From NCBI GenBank assembly GCA_964030785.1, contig OZ034968.1, forward strand, positions 31,829,186 to 31,893,185: a stretch of 64,000 nt of DNA. The letters run 5' to 3'. Below, piece by piece: positions 21,286 through 30,365 of the stretch (positions are counted from its first letter, which is position 1; each line of letters opens with the position of its first letter). Below the pieces are notes generated by a model, which was not told the DNA's origin, did no database searches, and saw only the letters and a list, made by a program, of their open reading frames with translations. Both the position numbers and the translations under genes were made by a program. The stretch is from Siderastrea siderea (Eukaryota > Cnidaria > Anthozoa > Scleractinia > Rhizangiidae).

Positions 21286-22427
21286 CTTCATCAGGCGATG
21301 AGGTCGACATGTTTACGTGTCGCTATTTGGGTGTCAGTAAAACACCGACTCGGGGTCGGGGTCGGGGTCCATTGTTCTTTTGTTTCGTTTTCTGTTGTCT
21401 TGCCCAAACCAAAACATAAAACCGAAAACGAAACAAAAGGACAATGGACCCCGACCCCGACCCCGAGTCGGTGTTTTACTGACACCCTCGCTATTTGTAG
21501 CATGTTGGTTCGCATAACAGCCGCCGTCACGGTAGACGAGGCCAGTGAAATACTTGAAAAGATTAGGTTAATACCCAAAGAGTATTAACTGCCACAAAAG
21601 ATCGGCAACAACGCAAGTTTCTGAAACTTGTACAAGAGAAACAGGCTTCTGTTTTTAGAACACCTCATGTTGACCAAACACCTCAAGTCGACAAAAATAA
21701 ATGGGTTATTAACTTATCGTCACGGCCCCTCAGCGATGCTGAAGTATCATTTCTAGAGAAAGGGTGGAATTTTGCAGTAACACCAACTAACATTCCAGCC
21801 ACTGAAATAGTCGCCAAAGTTGAATCGGCCATAAGAACGTTTGACTCAGAACAAGCAGACACCATAAGGAGAACTGTTAAACTGAAGACGACTCTATTAT
21901 GATTCTACCAGCGGGCAAAGGTCGCACCAGTGTAGTCTTGAAAATCCACAACATACCATGATAAAATGAAACGGCACTCATTGAAAAAGGTCCACTGATA
22001 TCAACTCCCCAATAAAGACTCAACGGACCGACTTAGCCGAAAACTTACTGAAAAGCTTCTTAGCTTAAAACGAAGTGGACATCTTTCAGAAACTGTCTAC
22101 AACAATATCAAACCTAGGCACAAACAGCCACCTAGGATATATGGTCTACCTAAGATACAAAAGCCCGAGATATACCAAATATGAGACCCATGTAAAGACT
22201 ATGTAGACGGCTTTTTACAACATCTAAACAGTCAACAGCCAACCATTCGTTTTAACATGGAAATTGAGAAAGATAACACTATTCCCTTTCTCGACACGTC
22301 AGTTACAAGGGATTCAGACGGTCTTCTCACCACCAGTGTTTACAGAAAGCCCACCCACACTGACCAATACCTAGCCTATGATTCACACCATCCTCAGTCA
22401 GTGAAACGTGGTATTGTTAAGTGTCTA
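21286..22427 (+). pseudogene. Penelope-like element, segment 1 (reverse transcriptase, 5' part)
   Basis: Translation across several frames gives signatures of cnidarian Penelope-like reverse transcriptases: WVINLSSRPLSDAE near 21700, GWNFAVTPTNIPATEIVAKV near 21770, PRIYGLPKIQKPE near 22130, and RKPTHTDQYLAYDSHHPQ near 22350. Multiple stops and shifts are present, and the central RT catalytic palm between KIQKPE and the final part (about 22180-22200) is deleted. The coding region breaks after the codons for KCL at 22427, where a DNA transposon has inserted. The sequence resumes at 25351 and finishes at 39858-40490. A MULE-like fold-back also interrupts it at 21329-21487. Confidence 0.85.
21329..21487. 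mobile_element. Fold-back MITE with 9-bp target duplication
   Basis: The 159-bp element is almost wholly a hairpin: arms of about 64 bp starting GGGTGTCAGTAAAACACC and a loop of about 31 bp. Each arm holds three GGGGTC/GACCCC words. It is flanked by a perfect 9-bp duplication, TCGCTATTT (21320-21328 and 21488-21496). Removing it restores the PLE sequence. A 9-bp duplication is characteristic of the Mutator superfamily; the assignment is inferred from that. Confidence 0.85.
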
Positions 22428-22545
22428 CAGCTATTTCGAGAAACGTTGTCGGAAAAAAGCAAAAAACTGCACAAGCCAATCCCGAAAGGTATTTTGGGAT
22501 ACGGTCAATGAATTTTAATAAGTCAATTGATACATTAAACCCGCG

Positions 22546-23872
22546 ATGCCTCGTCCGTACAGTGACGATCTTAGATGGCGAGCCATATGGATGAAGGAGT
22601 TTTTAGGTTATAGTGTAGATGATGTAGCGGCTACTTTATTCATGTCCCCAAGAACGGTGGAGCGCTATATTTCAAAATGCCTAAATACTGGCGAAGTAAA
22701 ATGGGAGAAATTAGGGCGACCTTTTGAATAGTTTTGCCATGCATCCACACGTGGAGTTCGTAATTATGGAAGCTGTTCTTGAACACCCGGACAAAACTCT
22801 TGCAGAGATCGCCTACGATGTCTACGAACAGACAGGGTCAGAAAATGTTGTTTCCAGCATATTGCGGTATTTGAAACGGAATAGTTTCACCCGCAAAAAG
22901 GTTTGTGAAATACTCGCTTTACTATAATAGGGCTTTTTATTTCGCAAATTTGCATCATTTTCCTGGTGTATCAATTTAAGTGTGTTTTATCATTTTAAGC
23001 TGGCAAGAATTGCCCTTCAAAGATCTGAGGAAGCAAGAGTACTTTTCAGGTCCAATGTTTGTCTCCTGGATCCTGAAATGTTGGTGTTTTTGGACGAAAG
23101 CGGATTTGTAAGTATTCAATTGCTGTTTTACAACTTTTTGTACTCTTCAATTATTTTTCACAAATCACAATTTTTTCGTCAACCTTTTACTTTTTTAGGA
23201 CAAAAGACTTTCTCGCACCTATGGCTATAGTCTAGTCGGTAACAGAGCCACGGTCAAACGTCAGGCGCAGAACTGGGGACCGCGCATAACGGCCATACCC
23301 GTTATTTGTACGGAAGGAATGATAGAAGTGGGTATCTATCAGGGCAAGGTCGACGGGGCAAAATTTGAAGAGTTTGTGGATCAAAAGCTCTGCCCTAACT
23401 TGCTTCCATTTAATGGCATCAATCCACGATCAGTGGTCATAATGGGTAAGCATAAAATTTCTTGCAACACTACGATGTGGCGGTGGTTATGAAATTAAAT
23501 ATTTTTGTAACTCCTCAGATACTTCATTCCCTTCCATTTGAAATTTAAACCCTCTCTGATTCACGCGATTAGCATCACATTAATTTATTTCTTCCTTATT
23601 TTTCATTTGCCACAGATAATGCGGCTATCCACCACACCGACGCCGTAGTTAACAGGATTCATGCCGCGGGAGCAATGGTTGTGTTCCTTCCGCCATACAG
23701 CCCGGATTTTATGCCATGCGAAGAACTGTTTGCCCAAACAAAAAACTGGATCAGGGAAAATGACGCGGCCTGGCAATTTTGCCAGGATCCCAAATTTATG
23801 GTGGAAGAAGCATTTCTTCAGGTTACTGATGAACAGATCAGAAACTACATTCAACATGCCGAATACCTGTGA
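22546..23872 (+). CDS. IS630/Tc1-type DDE transposase, 4 introns or breaks, one frameshift
   Basis: Exons: 22546 to about 22900, 23000-23107, 23199-23445 and 23616-23872. The introns have GT-AG ends (donors GTTTGT, GTAAGT, GTAAGC) and consistent phases. The N-terminus is a helix-turn-helix (PYSDDLRWRAIWMKE...DDVAATLFMSPRTVERYI), followed by LGRPF and a second winged-helix-like part (MHPHVEFVIMEAVLEHPDKT). The DDE catalytic triad is visible: LDESGF (exon 2), DNAAIHH (split codon at the last intron) and PPYSPDFMPCEE, with 34 residues between the second D and E (DD34E). A one-base insertion in a T run near 22722-22725 breaks the frame after GRPF, so this copy is inactive unless corrected. About 320 aa originally. 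Confidence 0.85.
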
Positions 23873-23939
23873 TAAATAAACAAATGAATTTTATTCAGTG
23901 TTAATGACGAATGTTTGATTATTATCGCATATTAAAAAA
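23873..23939. terminator. Overlapping poly(A) signals of the two convergent transposon genes
   Basis: The 67 bp between the two stop codons contain GATAAATAAAC (AATAAA for the plus-strand transposase) and TTTTATTCAG (AATAAAA on the minus strand, 23889-23894). Each transcript can end inside the other gene's 3' end. Confidence 0.6.
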
Positions 23940-25240
23940 CTACAAAGAATTCATTTCTTTTAACAGTTTATCCTTTTGCAAAGAAAATTCGTTTTCTGTA
24001 AGGACGTCATCGTCTTTCAATGCTTTGAGATCCTTGAGCTGCTGAAGAATGCTTGAACGCATACGCACCTACAAGTAGAAAAGCGTTTGGTTAAGAAAAT
24101 AATACACATTTAAAGGCCGCTAGCATCTGCTAAGAAATGCCTCTCTTGCCTTTCTTTCAGCGCCATCCGTGGATTGTCCACTGACTTCACCTGATGTTTG
24201 ACTTTTGAATGATTTTGAAGCCGCTTTCGAATTGCCAGTAAAAAATGGAACATTCGGAGGGTTATCTTCACTCTTGTGGGTTCCGTTAACCTGTAATGGA
24301 ATAAAATGATACAAATTGAACTATTCCTGTTTTCAATAGTTATTTTTACGGACACCCGCCGATCTCAATTCGAGCTCATCAGAGGAGGTAAAAACAACAT
24401 AAAACCTTGACCAATAATTATATTGGAGAAGTGTAATTCGTTGTTGCAAAATTAGCTCAAAACTTGTCCAAGGCATTTCAGTCTCAAGAACGTGCAACAC
24501 GTGCGTTTTATGCTAATTTTTGTAGACATTTGGAAACAACTTCTGGCTGAAAACTCGCCTTAGAAAATGCGAAGCAAACAATCTTATAAAAATATAGTCT
24601 GAAGGTGGATATGAAATTTAACAAAAGAAGGTGAAAATTACTCTCGGCAACTCAAATTTTCCTTACCACCATCCGCGCCCAGCAGCGCAATTTGAACTCG
24701 GGAAGAGTATGCTTCTCTCTAAGCCGTGAAAGACAAGAGTCGTAGCTGTTTTCTTCCTCTCCGTCCCCGCTATCATCTCGAGCACTACTGGGATTACCTA
24801 AGTCAGAATAGTGATAATCATAATCATTATCACTGAGAACAAGGGAAAAAATCTCACTTAACTTTTGGTGCAACAAAACGTGCAAAACATGGCTTATTGT
24901 GTTTCTTACCTTTTCTCTTTTTGCCCGAAGAACCCCTTGGAACGTCTTTATGTGGATCCACCCACAATGTTATCATCCCGTTTTTTACCAAAGAAAACGC
25001 TTCGGCGAGCTGGATTTCGGACGATATAGCGAATTTCTTGTTTCCGTCCGCGTAGTAGCCGATTTGGAAGGTCGTGTCGGTTGCTGGAAATATTTCCTCT
25101 TTACAATTCTGCAGAAAGTATTGCTTCAATTGCATGACTGTTGCAAAGCAAGGTACTTTCCTGACACTGTAGGTGTCGTACCTGTTTTTGTGGGCTTCTT
25201 TCAGCACACGCAGACAGACGTCCATGGCGTCTCCTGCCAT
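23940..25240 (-). CDS. Second transposon gene: PB1-like N-terminus and SHOCT-like C-terminus (4 exons)
   Basis: Exons on the minus strand are 25240-24910, 24797-24667, 24290-24150 and 24068-23940. All phases match, giving 244 codons (243 aa plus stop) without interruption. The last intron uses a GC-AG pair (AAG|GCAAGA); the others are GT-AG. The first exon (MAGDAMDVCLRVL...) holds a beta-rich stretch TFQIGYYADGNKKFAISSE...ITLWVDP resembling a PB1/ubiquitin-like fold, then a basic KKRKGKK run. The middle is acidic and serine-rich (SSARDDSGDGEEEN). The last exon, LQQLKDLKALKDDDVLTE followed by EFSLQKDKLL, looks like a SHOCT short helical oligomerisation domain. Its function is unknown. The intact frame suggests selection until recently. 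An upstream in-frame ATG at 25330 falls inside the terminal repeat, so the start at 25240 is preferred. Confidence 0.75.
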
Positions 25241-25350
25241 GCTTTTTAAAGATTTCACGGAAATGATGAAACTACCCAAAATACCTTTCGGGATTGGCTT
25301 GTGCAGTTTTCTGGGGTTTTTTTCCGACAACGTTTCTCGAAATAGCTGTA

Positions 25351-25683
25351 TACGACAGAGCCAAACACCTCACAACAAAACCATCAGTTACCTCTGAAGA
25401 AAAGAAACATTTATCATCGGTACTTGTTTCAAACGGATATCCTTCTTCATTTGTACGAACGCTCACAAAGATAACAAGACTAACAGCCAACAAAGAACCT
25501 AGGCAGGAATTCAAATCTACTGCGGTTCTACCCTACATAAAAGGTGTATCAGAGGTTCTTCGCCGCTGCCTACAACAACAAGGCGTACGCGGCACCGTCT
25601 TCAAATCAGATACAACTCTTAGGTCTCACTTAGTGCGACCAAAAGACGCCCTTCAAACAACTAAACAAGACGGTGTCGTCTAT
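25351..25683 (+). pseudogene. Penelope-like element, segment 2 (RT C-terminal part)
   Basis: The frame continues directly from segment 1: YDRAKHLTTKPSVTSEEKKH, then HLSSVLVSNGYPSSFV, SEVLRRCLQQQG, TVFKSDTTLRSHLVRPKDAL and QDGVVY. These are familiar conserved blocks of the Penelope linker between RT and GIY-YIG domains. A small insertion (QGVRGT) is visible. The frame runs into the next inserted element after the codons for VVY at 25683. The next conserved block (IPCECGKVYI) lies 14.2 kb further on at 39858. Confidence 0.85.
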
Positions 25684-26124
25684 TTAACAAATTGACGTCA
25701 GTTTTTTATGCGTCTGTCCTCTTATTGATGATAAATTTCGTCATAACATTGTCAAAGTGTTGTAGATCCGCGAGCCGCAGGTTGACGTCAAAAAGCCAAA
25801 ACTGATTTTCAAACGAAGGAAAGAAATGCAAGAGTCATTCCAACGGAAGATGCGATTGCCGCAGAATCTGAATTTCATCTCTGCAATTCGGAGAACCACA
25901 GGCTCGTAAATTAAAACTTTAGTACGGATAGGCCAGAAATACAAGGAAAAATTCGAAATGCTCAACTAACCTTTAATCCAGTGAAAACTTTTCACTAAAT
26001 AATCCGCTAAAACACGGTTCAGCTTTATAATTTCATCGACAGCACAAATTCCCGCTAACCGCCGATTTTCAGGTCTGAATCCTCAACAAACATCCTCATC
26101 TTTTCGCTCTAAGGTTGCAATGGC

Positions 26125-26239
26125 TTAATTTTAATTTTAATTTTATCCATTTTCTTTGCACAAAGTAATATAAACAAAATATATAGATTTACATAAATAA
26201 AAAGTACGTATATAGTAAGTTACGATGACAGGTACAAGG
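26125..26239 (-). mobile_element. Truncated LINE 3' tail in the left arm
   Basis: About 115 bp interrupt the left arm relative to the mirror arm at 29640. Read on the minus strand it ends in tandem AAAATT units, as in non-LTR retrotransposon 3' ends with short tandem tails. Too short for coding sequence; the family is unknown. Confidence 0.55.
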
Positions 26240-26518
26240 CTTCTTCAGTTTTAATCCATAATTTTAGATGATTTCCTCATTGAAGACTGCTAGACTTTTT
26301 GCACAATTCTCGCCTCATCAAGAGTGCAGCGCTGAAACGTTTGACAAAACTCTTTCGCTGATTGCATCAGCTTTACGTGTTTCATCCGTCTGGCCCCGGT
26401 TCCTGGAAAGCCGATTAAACTATCCCCCGATTAGCAGTTAATCCACGATTAAATTCCTTATCTCTAGCCTATAACTAATCCAGGGATAAAAAGGCGTTCC
26501 TGAAAGCAGAGCTATTCC

Positions 26519-26920
26519 TAGGCTCAGTCTCCAGCCGTGAGTGTCTCGATGCGCCCGCAATTGTCGCCACCTTCACGGCTGGGCGCACGGGTTTGGTTAT
26601 TGTTTAGACTGACCAATCAGAGACAAGCCCCCTGAAATTTGCGGGGCAGAATGCGCGGCATAATTTAGGGGGATTTCGTCTTTTTTTTGAAATTTCACAC
26701 TTTTAGGAGGCGTTTCAGGAAATGCTTTTCACATTTCGCTTTTTCTCAAGATGATACAAAGAAAAACCGATAAAATTTATGCAAACGACGTGTGGATTGT
26801 CTGCATAATTATTAAAATTGTAATGACGTCACGGACATGCAACCAAGCCCGTGCGCCCAGCCGTAAAAGTGGCGAGAATCGCGGGCGCATTGAGACACTC
26901 ACGGCTGGAGACTGAGCCTA
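26519..26920. mobile_element. 402-bp MITE with 9-bp target duplication
   Basis: Arms of about 80 bp start TAGGCTCAGTCTCCAGCC and end GGCTGGAGACTGAGCCTA. The flanks are a perfect 9-bp duplication AGCTATTCC (26510-26518 and 26921-26929). The inner TIR carries GTGCGCCCAGCCGT and GCGGGCGCAT words. The 9-bp target size again points to the Mutator superfamily. Confidence 0.85.
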
Positions 26921-26929
26921 AGCTATTCC

Positions 26930-27677
26930 TCGTTTAACTATCTCTCGGTTAAACTCATATCAAACAAGTTAAACAAGTTACCAGCAGATAAAAGCGCGGG
27001 AAAACGACAGAGCGGGAGAAAAAAGTCGACTCCGACACTCGTTTTACCGAGCGATACCTGTTGTAATCTATTGCCGATATTTGACAGTGGTACGATTTGC
27101 CCTTTTTCTGGTTGTGAAAAAACAAAACTTCAAACCTTTCCTCAAAGAAAAACAAAGTGGAAATCAAGGTTAAGTGCAAAGTGATACTGATTCGAGGTGA
27201 AATGTGGGCCTTTATCTGAAAATCGGTGAGTTCACCACCTCTTGATAATCTTTCAATCATCGAAACTATTTTGAGCTTAAACAAAGCAAGACTTGCCTCT
27301 CGGAAAAATGTTAACAATAAAGTACTGATTTGTGCCGAATAATTGTCTTTGATATTTGTAGCCTATCTGTTTTGTTACCGCGTTCGCCTGTTACAGAAAT
27401 TTGACATTTTGTTTTTGTTTTAAATCAGTGAAAAACCTCTGTTTCAGTGTCTGCACTGTTTGAGAACGACAACAACGTCGCTTTAATTATTCCGGCGTCA
27501 AAATTTTCGTCTTATATTCACGTTATTTCAATAAAACATCTCCTTCTGCTTTTGCAAAATTGCCACAAATATTTTATTTCATTCAATGATTCTTCTGTAG
27601 AAACCCAAAACCGGCAAATTGTCCCGTGAAAAGTTGATTATTCGCATGGCTTTCAGTTTCATTTTATCATATTAAGC
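26930..27677. other. Interior of nested element, no gene seen
   Basis: There are AT-rich open frames on both strands (for example 26955-27317 minus) but no conserved motif. A degenerate TTAAC word series continues from the element end. No transposase fragment was recognised. Confidence 0.45.
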
Positions 27678-28425
27678 CACAGGCAGACCACCCTATGTGT
27701 TCGTGGTTAATAATGTTGACATAAGACGATGTTGAAATCAATGGCGCGTATAGACGAAATATAGAGAAACATTACGTCGGCTTCGATATACTAGAAAATA
27801 TAAAATTTACTCTAAATGATTCAATAAAAGTTAAGATGAAATGTTGACTGAGTCTTATGTCATATTTTTTTGCCGTCCCGAGCCGTTTAAGGCGTTATTT
27901 TGCGAGGTCATTATCGACCGGTAGAAACGGAGAGAGAAGGGACAACAAGGCTTGCAGCAAAACAGCCGGCGGCCGCGACCTTGTACAATTCAAGCTAGAA
28001 CTGACGCCAAACCATCAAAATTCTCTCCTCGAAAACACCGGCATCCGATTTACTAGATATTTCTTCGTTCCTGTGCCGAATCAGAGCTTCATCCTTCCAA
28101 TATTTTCCGAGAAAAGCGATCCTGAAGTCTCAAAAGTAGCTTTCTCAACATGATCGGTGCAAGATTCCAGACCAAAGGAATTTGAAAAACGCGAGTCCAT
28201 TCGAATCTACCAATCAGCACGTCTCGACCGTTGGCAGTTCAAATGCCCACCGGTCGAGACGCCAATCTTAACTTTTATTGAATCATTTAGAGTAAATTTT
28301 ATATTTTCTAGTATATCGAAGCCGACGTAATGTTTCTCTGTATTTCTTCTATACGCGCCATTGAGTTCAACTTCGTCTTATGTCAACAATTATTAACCAC
28401 GAACACATAGGGTGGTCTGCCTGTG
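27678..28425. mobile_element. 748-bp element with CACAGGC termini and 7-bp target duplication
   Basis: The left end CACAGGCAGACCACCC and the right end GGGTGGTCTGCCTGTG are flanked by ATTAAGC (27671-27677 and 28426-28432). Arms of about 160 bp match with few differences (27678-27838 against 28267-28425). The central 430 bp has an open frame at 27857-28153 rich in basic residues without a known motif, and ACCGGTCGAGAC words. It belongs with the element at 31227-32468, which shares termini and target size. Confidence 0.8.
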
Positions 28426-29002
28426 ATTAAGCTTACTCGTAGTCCTGAAGATCGGTTCATAAATTCTGCTTTGTGAAGATCCTATTTACAGAAGCCACAT
28501 TTCCAGAGTTACCATTTAATAGAATTTTATAGAGCTATTGATGGAATTGTTTAATAATGTTTTAAAATATATACTGAAACCGAAAACTCGACTACTCGAT
28601 TTGCGTGTTTGTATGTCCTTTTTGCTCCATCACATTTCGCTGTAGGTTTTTGCGCCCAAAACTCGGTCGATTACCGCTTAAGTTTGTGCAGACAACAAAA
28701 TTATTTGTTATTTAAGTTGCTAAGAGTAATTTATCTAGTAAAAATTGTCTCCTTTCTTTTTCCTTACTCAACTAAACTAACAATATCGCAAAATAATAAG
28801 TCCGCCATTTTGTTTGTTTTGATCAAGTTTCTCCCCCGATTAGTGAGTTAATCGACCTCGCTAGGTGGATTAAATTTAACCCCTCGTTTATCACTTGGTT
28901 AGTACGAAGTTAAGGTATAAAACCACTGCAAAAAACCGTGTACGATCAACCTGGCTCAACGTTGGATCAGAAAGATCGTGATCAGTCAAGAATAATAAAA
29001 AT

Positions 29003-29222
29003 ATAAATGATTGTCAAAATGACTACTGCAGGGACTGATCAAACAACGTGAAAAGACGTATGTTACAATATTACGACTGGCCAATACAGTCTTCATCAGG
29101 TTTATTATCAGGTTTATGATAAACCTGATGAAGACTGGTATTGGCCAGTCGAAATATTGTAACATACGTCTTTTCACGTTGTTTGATCAGTCCCTGCAGT
29201 AGTCATTTTGACAATCATTTAT
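29003..29222. mobile_element. 220-bp hairpin element
   Basis: Two arms of about 100 bp form a nearly perfect hairpin from AAATGATTGTCAAAATGAC to its mirror. The tip region contains GGCCAATACAGTCTTCATC, a phrase also seen at the 5' part of the Penelope element (CAATACTGCTAGTCTTCATC at 21273), so it may derive from PLE termini. There is no coding capacity. Confidence 0.75.
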
Positions 29223-29355
29223 ACTTGGTTAGTGTTAATCGTACTTTCAGGAACAGAATCTAACCGACGGATAAATTTTAATGCTGGATTAGCGAGATTT
29301 AATCCTCGATTAGCGCTAATCGGCTTTCCAGGAACCGGGGCCTCTAAGGTGGGCC

Positions 29356-29490
29356 TGTACTCTTATTGACAATAAAAATTAGCCAATCAGCGCGCGAGAA
29401 TTCGCTCAGTTATTGCAAAAAAGATTTTTACAATAACTGAGCGAATTCTCGCGCGCTGATTGGCTAATTTTTATTGTCAATAAGAGTACA
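29356..29490. mobile_element. 135-bp hairpin element
   Basis: TGTACTCTTATTGACAATAA begins an arm of about 58 bp that is mirrored exactly at 29433-29490, with a loop of about 20 bp. It contains GAATTCTCGCGCGCTGATTG, a phrase common in coral fold-back repeats. No target duplication was identified. Confidence 0.75.
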
Positions 29491-29981
29491 GACGGATGAA
29501 ATTCGTAAAGCTGACGCAATCAGCAAAAGTTTTGTCAACCTTTTCAGCGCTACATTCTTGATAAGGCGATAATTGTACCACAAATCTAGAAGTCTTCGAT
29601 GAGGAAATCATCTAAAATTTATGGGTTAAAACTGAAGAAACCATTGCAACCTTAGAGCGAAAAGATGAGGATGTTTGCTGAGGATTCAGACCTGAAAATC
29701 GGCGGTGAGCGGGAATTTGTGCTGTCGATGAAATTAAGCTGAACCCTGTTTTAGCGGATTATTTTGTGAACAGTTTTCACTGGATAAAAGGTTAGTTGAG
29801 CAATTCGAATTTTTCCTTGTATTTCTAGCCTATTCTTACAAACGTTTTAATTTACGAGCCTGTGATTCTCCGAATTACAGCGATGAAATTCTGATTCTGC
29901 GGCAATCGCATCTTCCATTGACTCTTCCATTTCTTTCCTTCGTTTGAAAATCAGTTTTGGCTTTTTTGTTATTGTAAAAAA

Positions 29982-30164
29982 CAAATTGACGTCAGTTTTT
30001 AATGCGTCTGTCCTCTTATTGATGATAAATTTCGTCATAACATTGTCAAAGTTTGTTGTAGATCCACTCGCCTGCGGCTCGTGGATCTACAACACTTTGA
30101 CAATGTTATGACGAAATTTATCATCAATAAGAGGACAGACGCATAAAAAACTGACGTCAATTTG
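29982..30164. mobile_element. 183-bp terminal hairpin of the TTAA element
   Basis: CAAATTGACGTCAG at 29982 and its mirror at 30151-30164 bound a hairpin with arms of about 85 bp (GTCTGTCCTCTTATTGATG and so on) and a short GC-rich tip (CGCCTGCGGCTCG). The left end of the composite holds only one arm of the same hairpin. This small fold-back may be the original mobile unit, with the composite built from two copies. Confidence 0.7.
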
Positions 30165-30170
30165 TTAATC

Positions 30171-30346
30171 TGTAGCGGGTATAAATTTAGACACCCCCAC
30201 CCCCTGAGTAAAACCTTTAGGCTCTATAGGAATTATGGGTAAAATAAAGAGCACGCGGTGGTGTGTGTGTGTGTTTAGTCCGCCATGTTTGTTGTTTTGG
30301 TTTTACTGTTCGACAAACACGCTTGCCCTTCTTCGGCCCGGCAACA
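30171..30346 (+). repeat. 5' LTR
   Basis: The 176-bp repeat starts TGTAGCGGGTATAAATTT and ends CGGCAACA (TG...CA). It contains ATAAATT, a TATA-like start, an AATAAA near 30244 and a (GT)n run. It matches 39683-39857. Confidence 0.9.
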
Positions 30347-30348
30347 TT

Positions 30349-30365
30349 TGGGGGCCTGTCTGGGA
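30349..30365 (+). promoter_or_regulatory. Primer-binding site, tRNA-Pro-like
   Basis: TGGGGGCCTGTCTGGGA lies two bases after the LTR. It agrees at 14 of 17 places with the common tRNA-Pro primer-binding sequence TGGGGGCTCGTCCGGGA (from memory), suggesting a proline tRNA primer. Confidence 0.65.

Larger units (their letters stand above)
22428..25348 (+). mobile_element. IS630/Tc1-type DNA transposon with two convergent genes
   Basis: The element starts CAGCTATTTCGAGAAACG and ends CGTTTCTCGAAATAGCTG, with terminal inverted repeats of about 70-80 bp. It is flanked by TA on both sides (22426-22427 and 25349-25350), the target duplication of the Tc1/mariner superfamily. Excising it together with one TA restores an uninterrupted Penelope reading frame (KCL then YDRAKH). 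It carries an intron-containing transposase on the plus strand and a second intron-containing gene on the minus strand. The two genes run toward each other and end 67 bp apart. Confidence 0.9.
26392..29342. mobile_element. Nested element with GGCCCCGGTTCCTGG termini
   Basis: The left end GGCCCCGGTTCCTGGAAAGC and the right end, its reverse complement, at 29322-29342 are flanked by TCT on both sides (26389-26391 and 29343-29345). Inside both ends runs a degenerate series of GATTA/TTAATC words (26410-26490 and 29230-29320). The 2.95-kb body contains no transposase that I can see, but three smaller inverted-repeat elements. G-rich termini with a 3-bp duplication suggest the Harbinger group, weakly. 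Confidence 0.7.
25688..30164. mobile_element. 4.5-kb composite with long terminal inverted repeats and TTAA flanks
   Basis: The left edge TTAA-CAAATTGACGTCAG and the right edge CTGACGTCAATTTG-TTAA are exact mirror images. Inverted similarity continues inward for about 0.7 kb (25688-26391 against 29346-30164), interrupted on the left by a LINE tail and on the right by hairpins. No transposase is visible, so it is a non-autonomous long-TIR or fold-back element. TTAA duplications suggest piggyBac or Kolobok, by inference. It sits inside the PLE directly next to the LTR retrotransposon, and its middle is filled by another element (26392-29342). Confidence 0.75.

Noticed and set aside
25240..25330. 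Upstream start (MSEKNPRKLHKPIPK) for the accessory transposon gene
   Set aside because: These codons lie in the terminal inverted repeat and are mirrored at the other end (KLHKPIPKGILG near 22460), so they are probably not coding.
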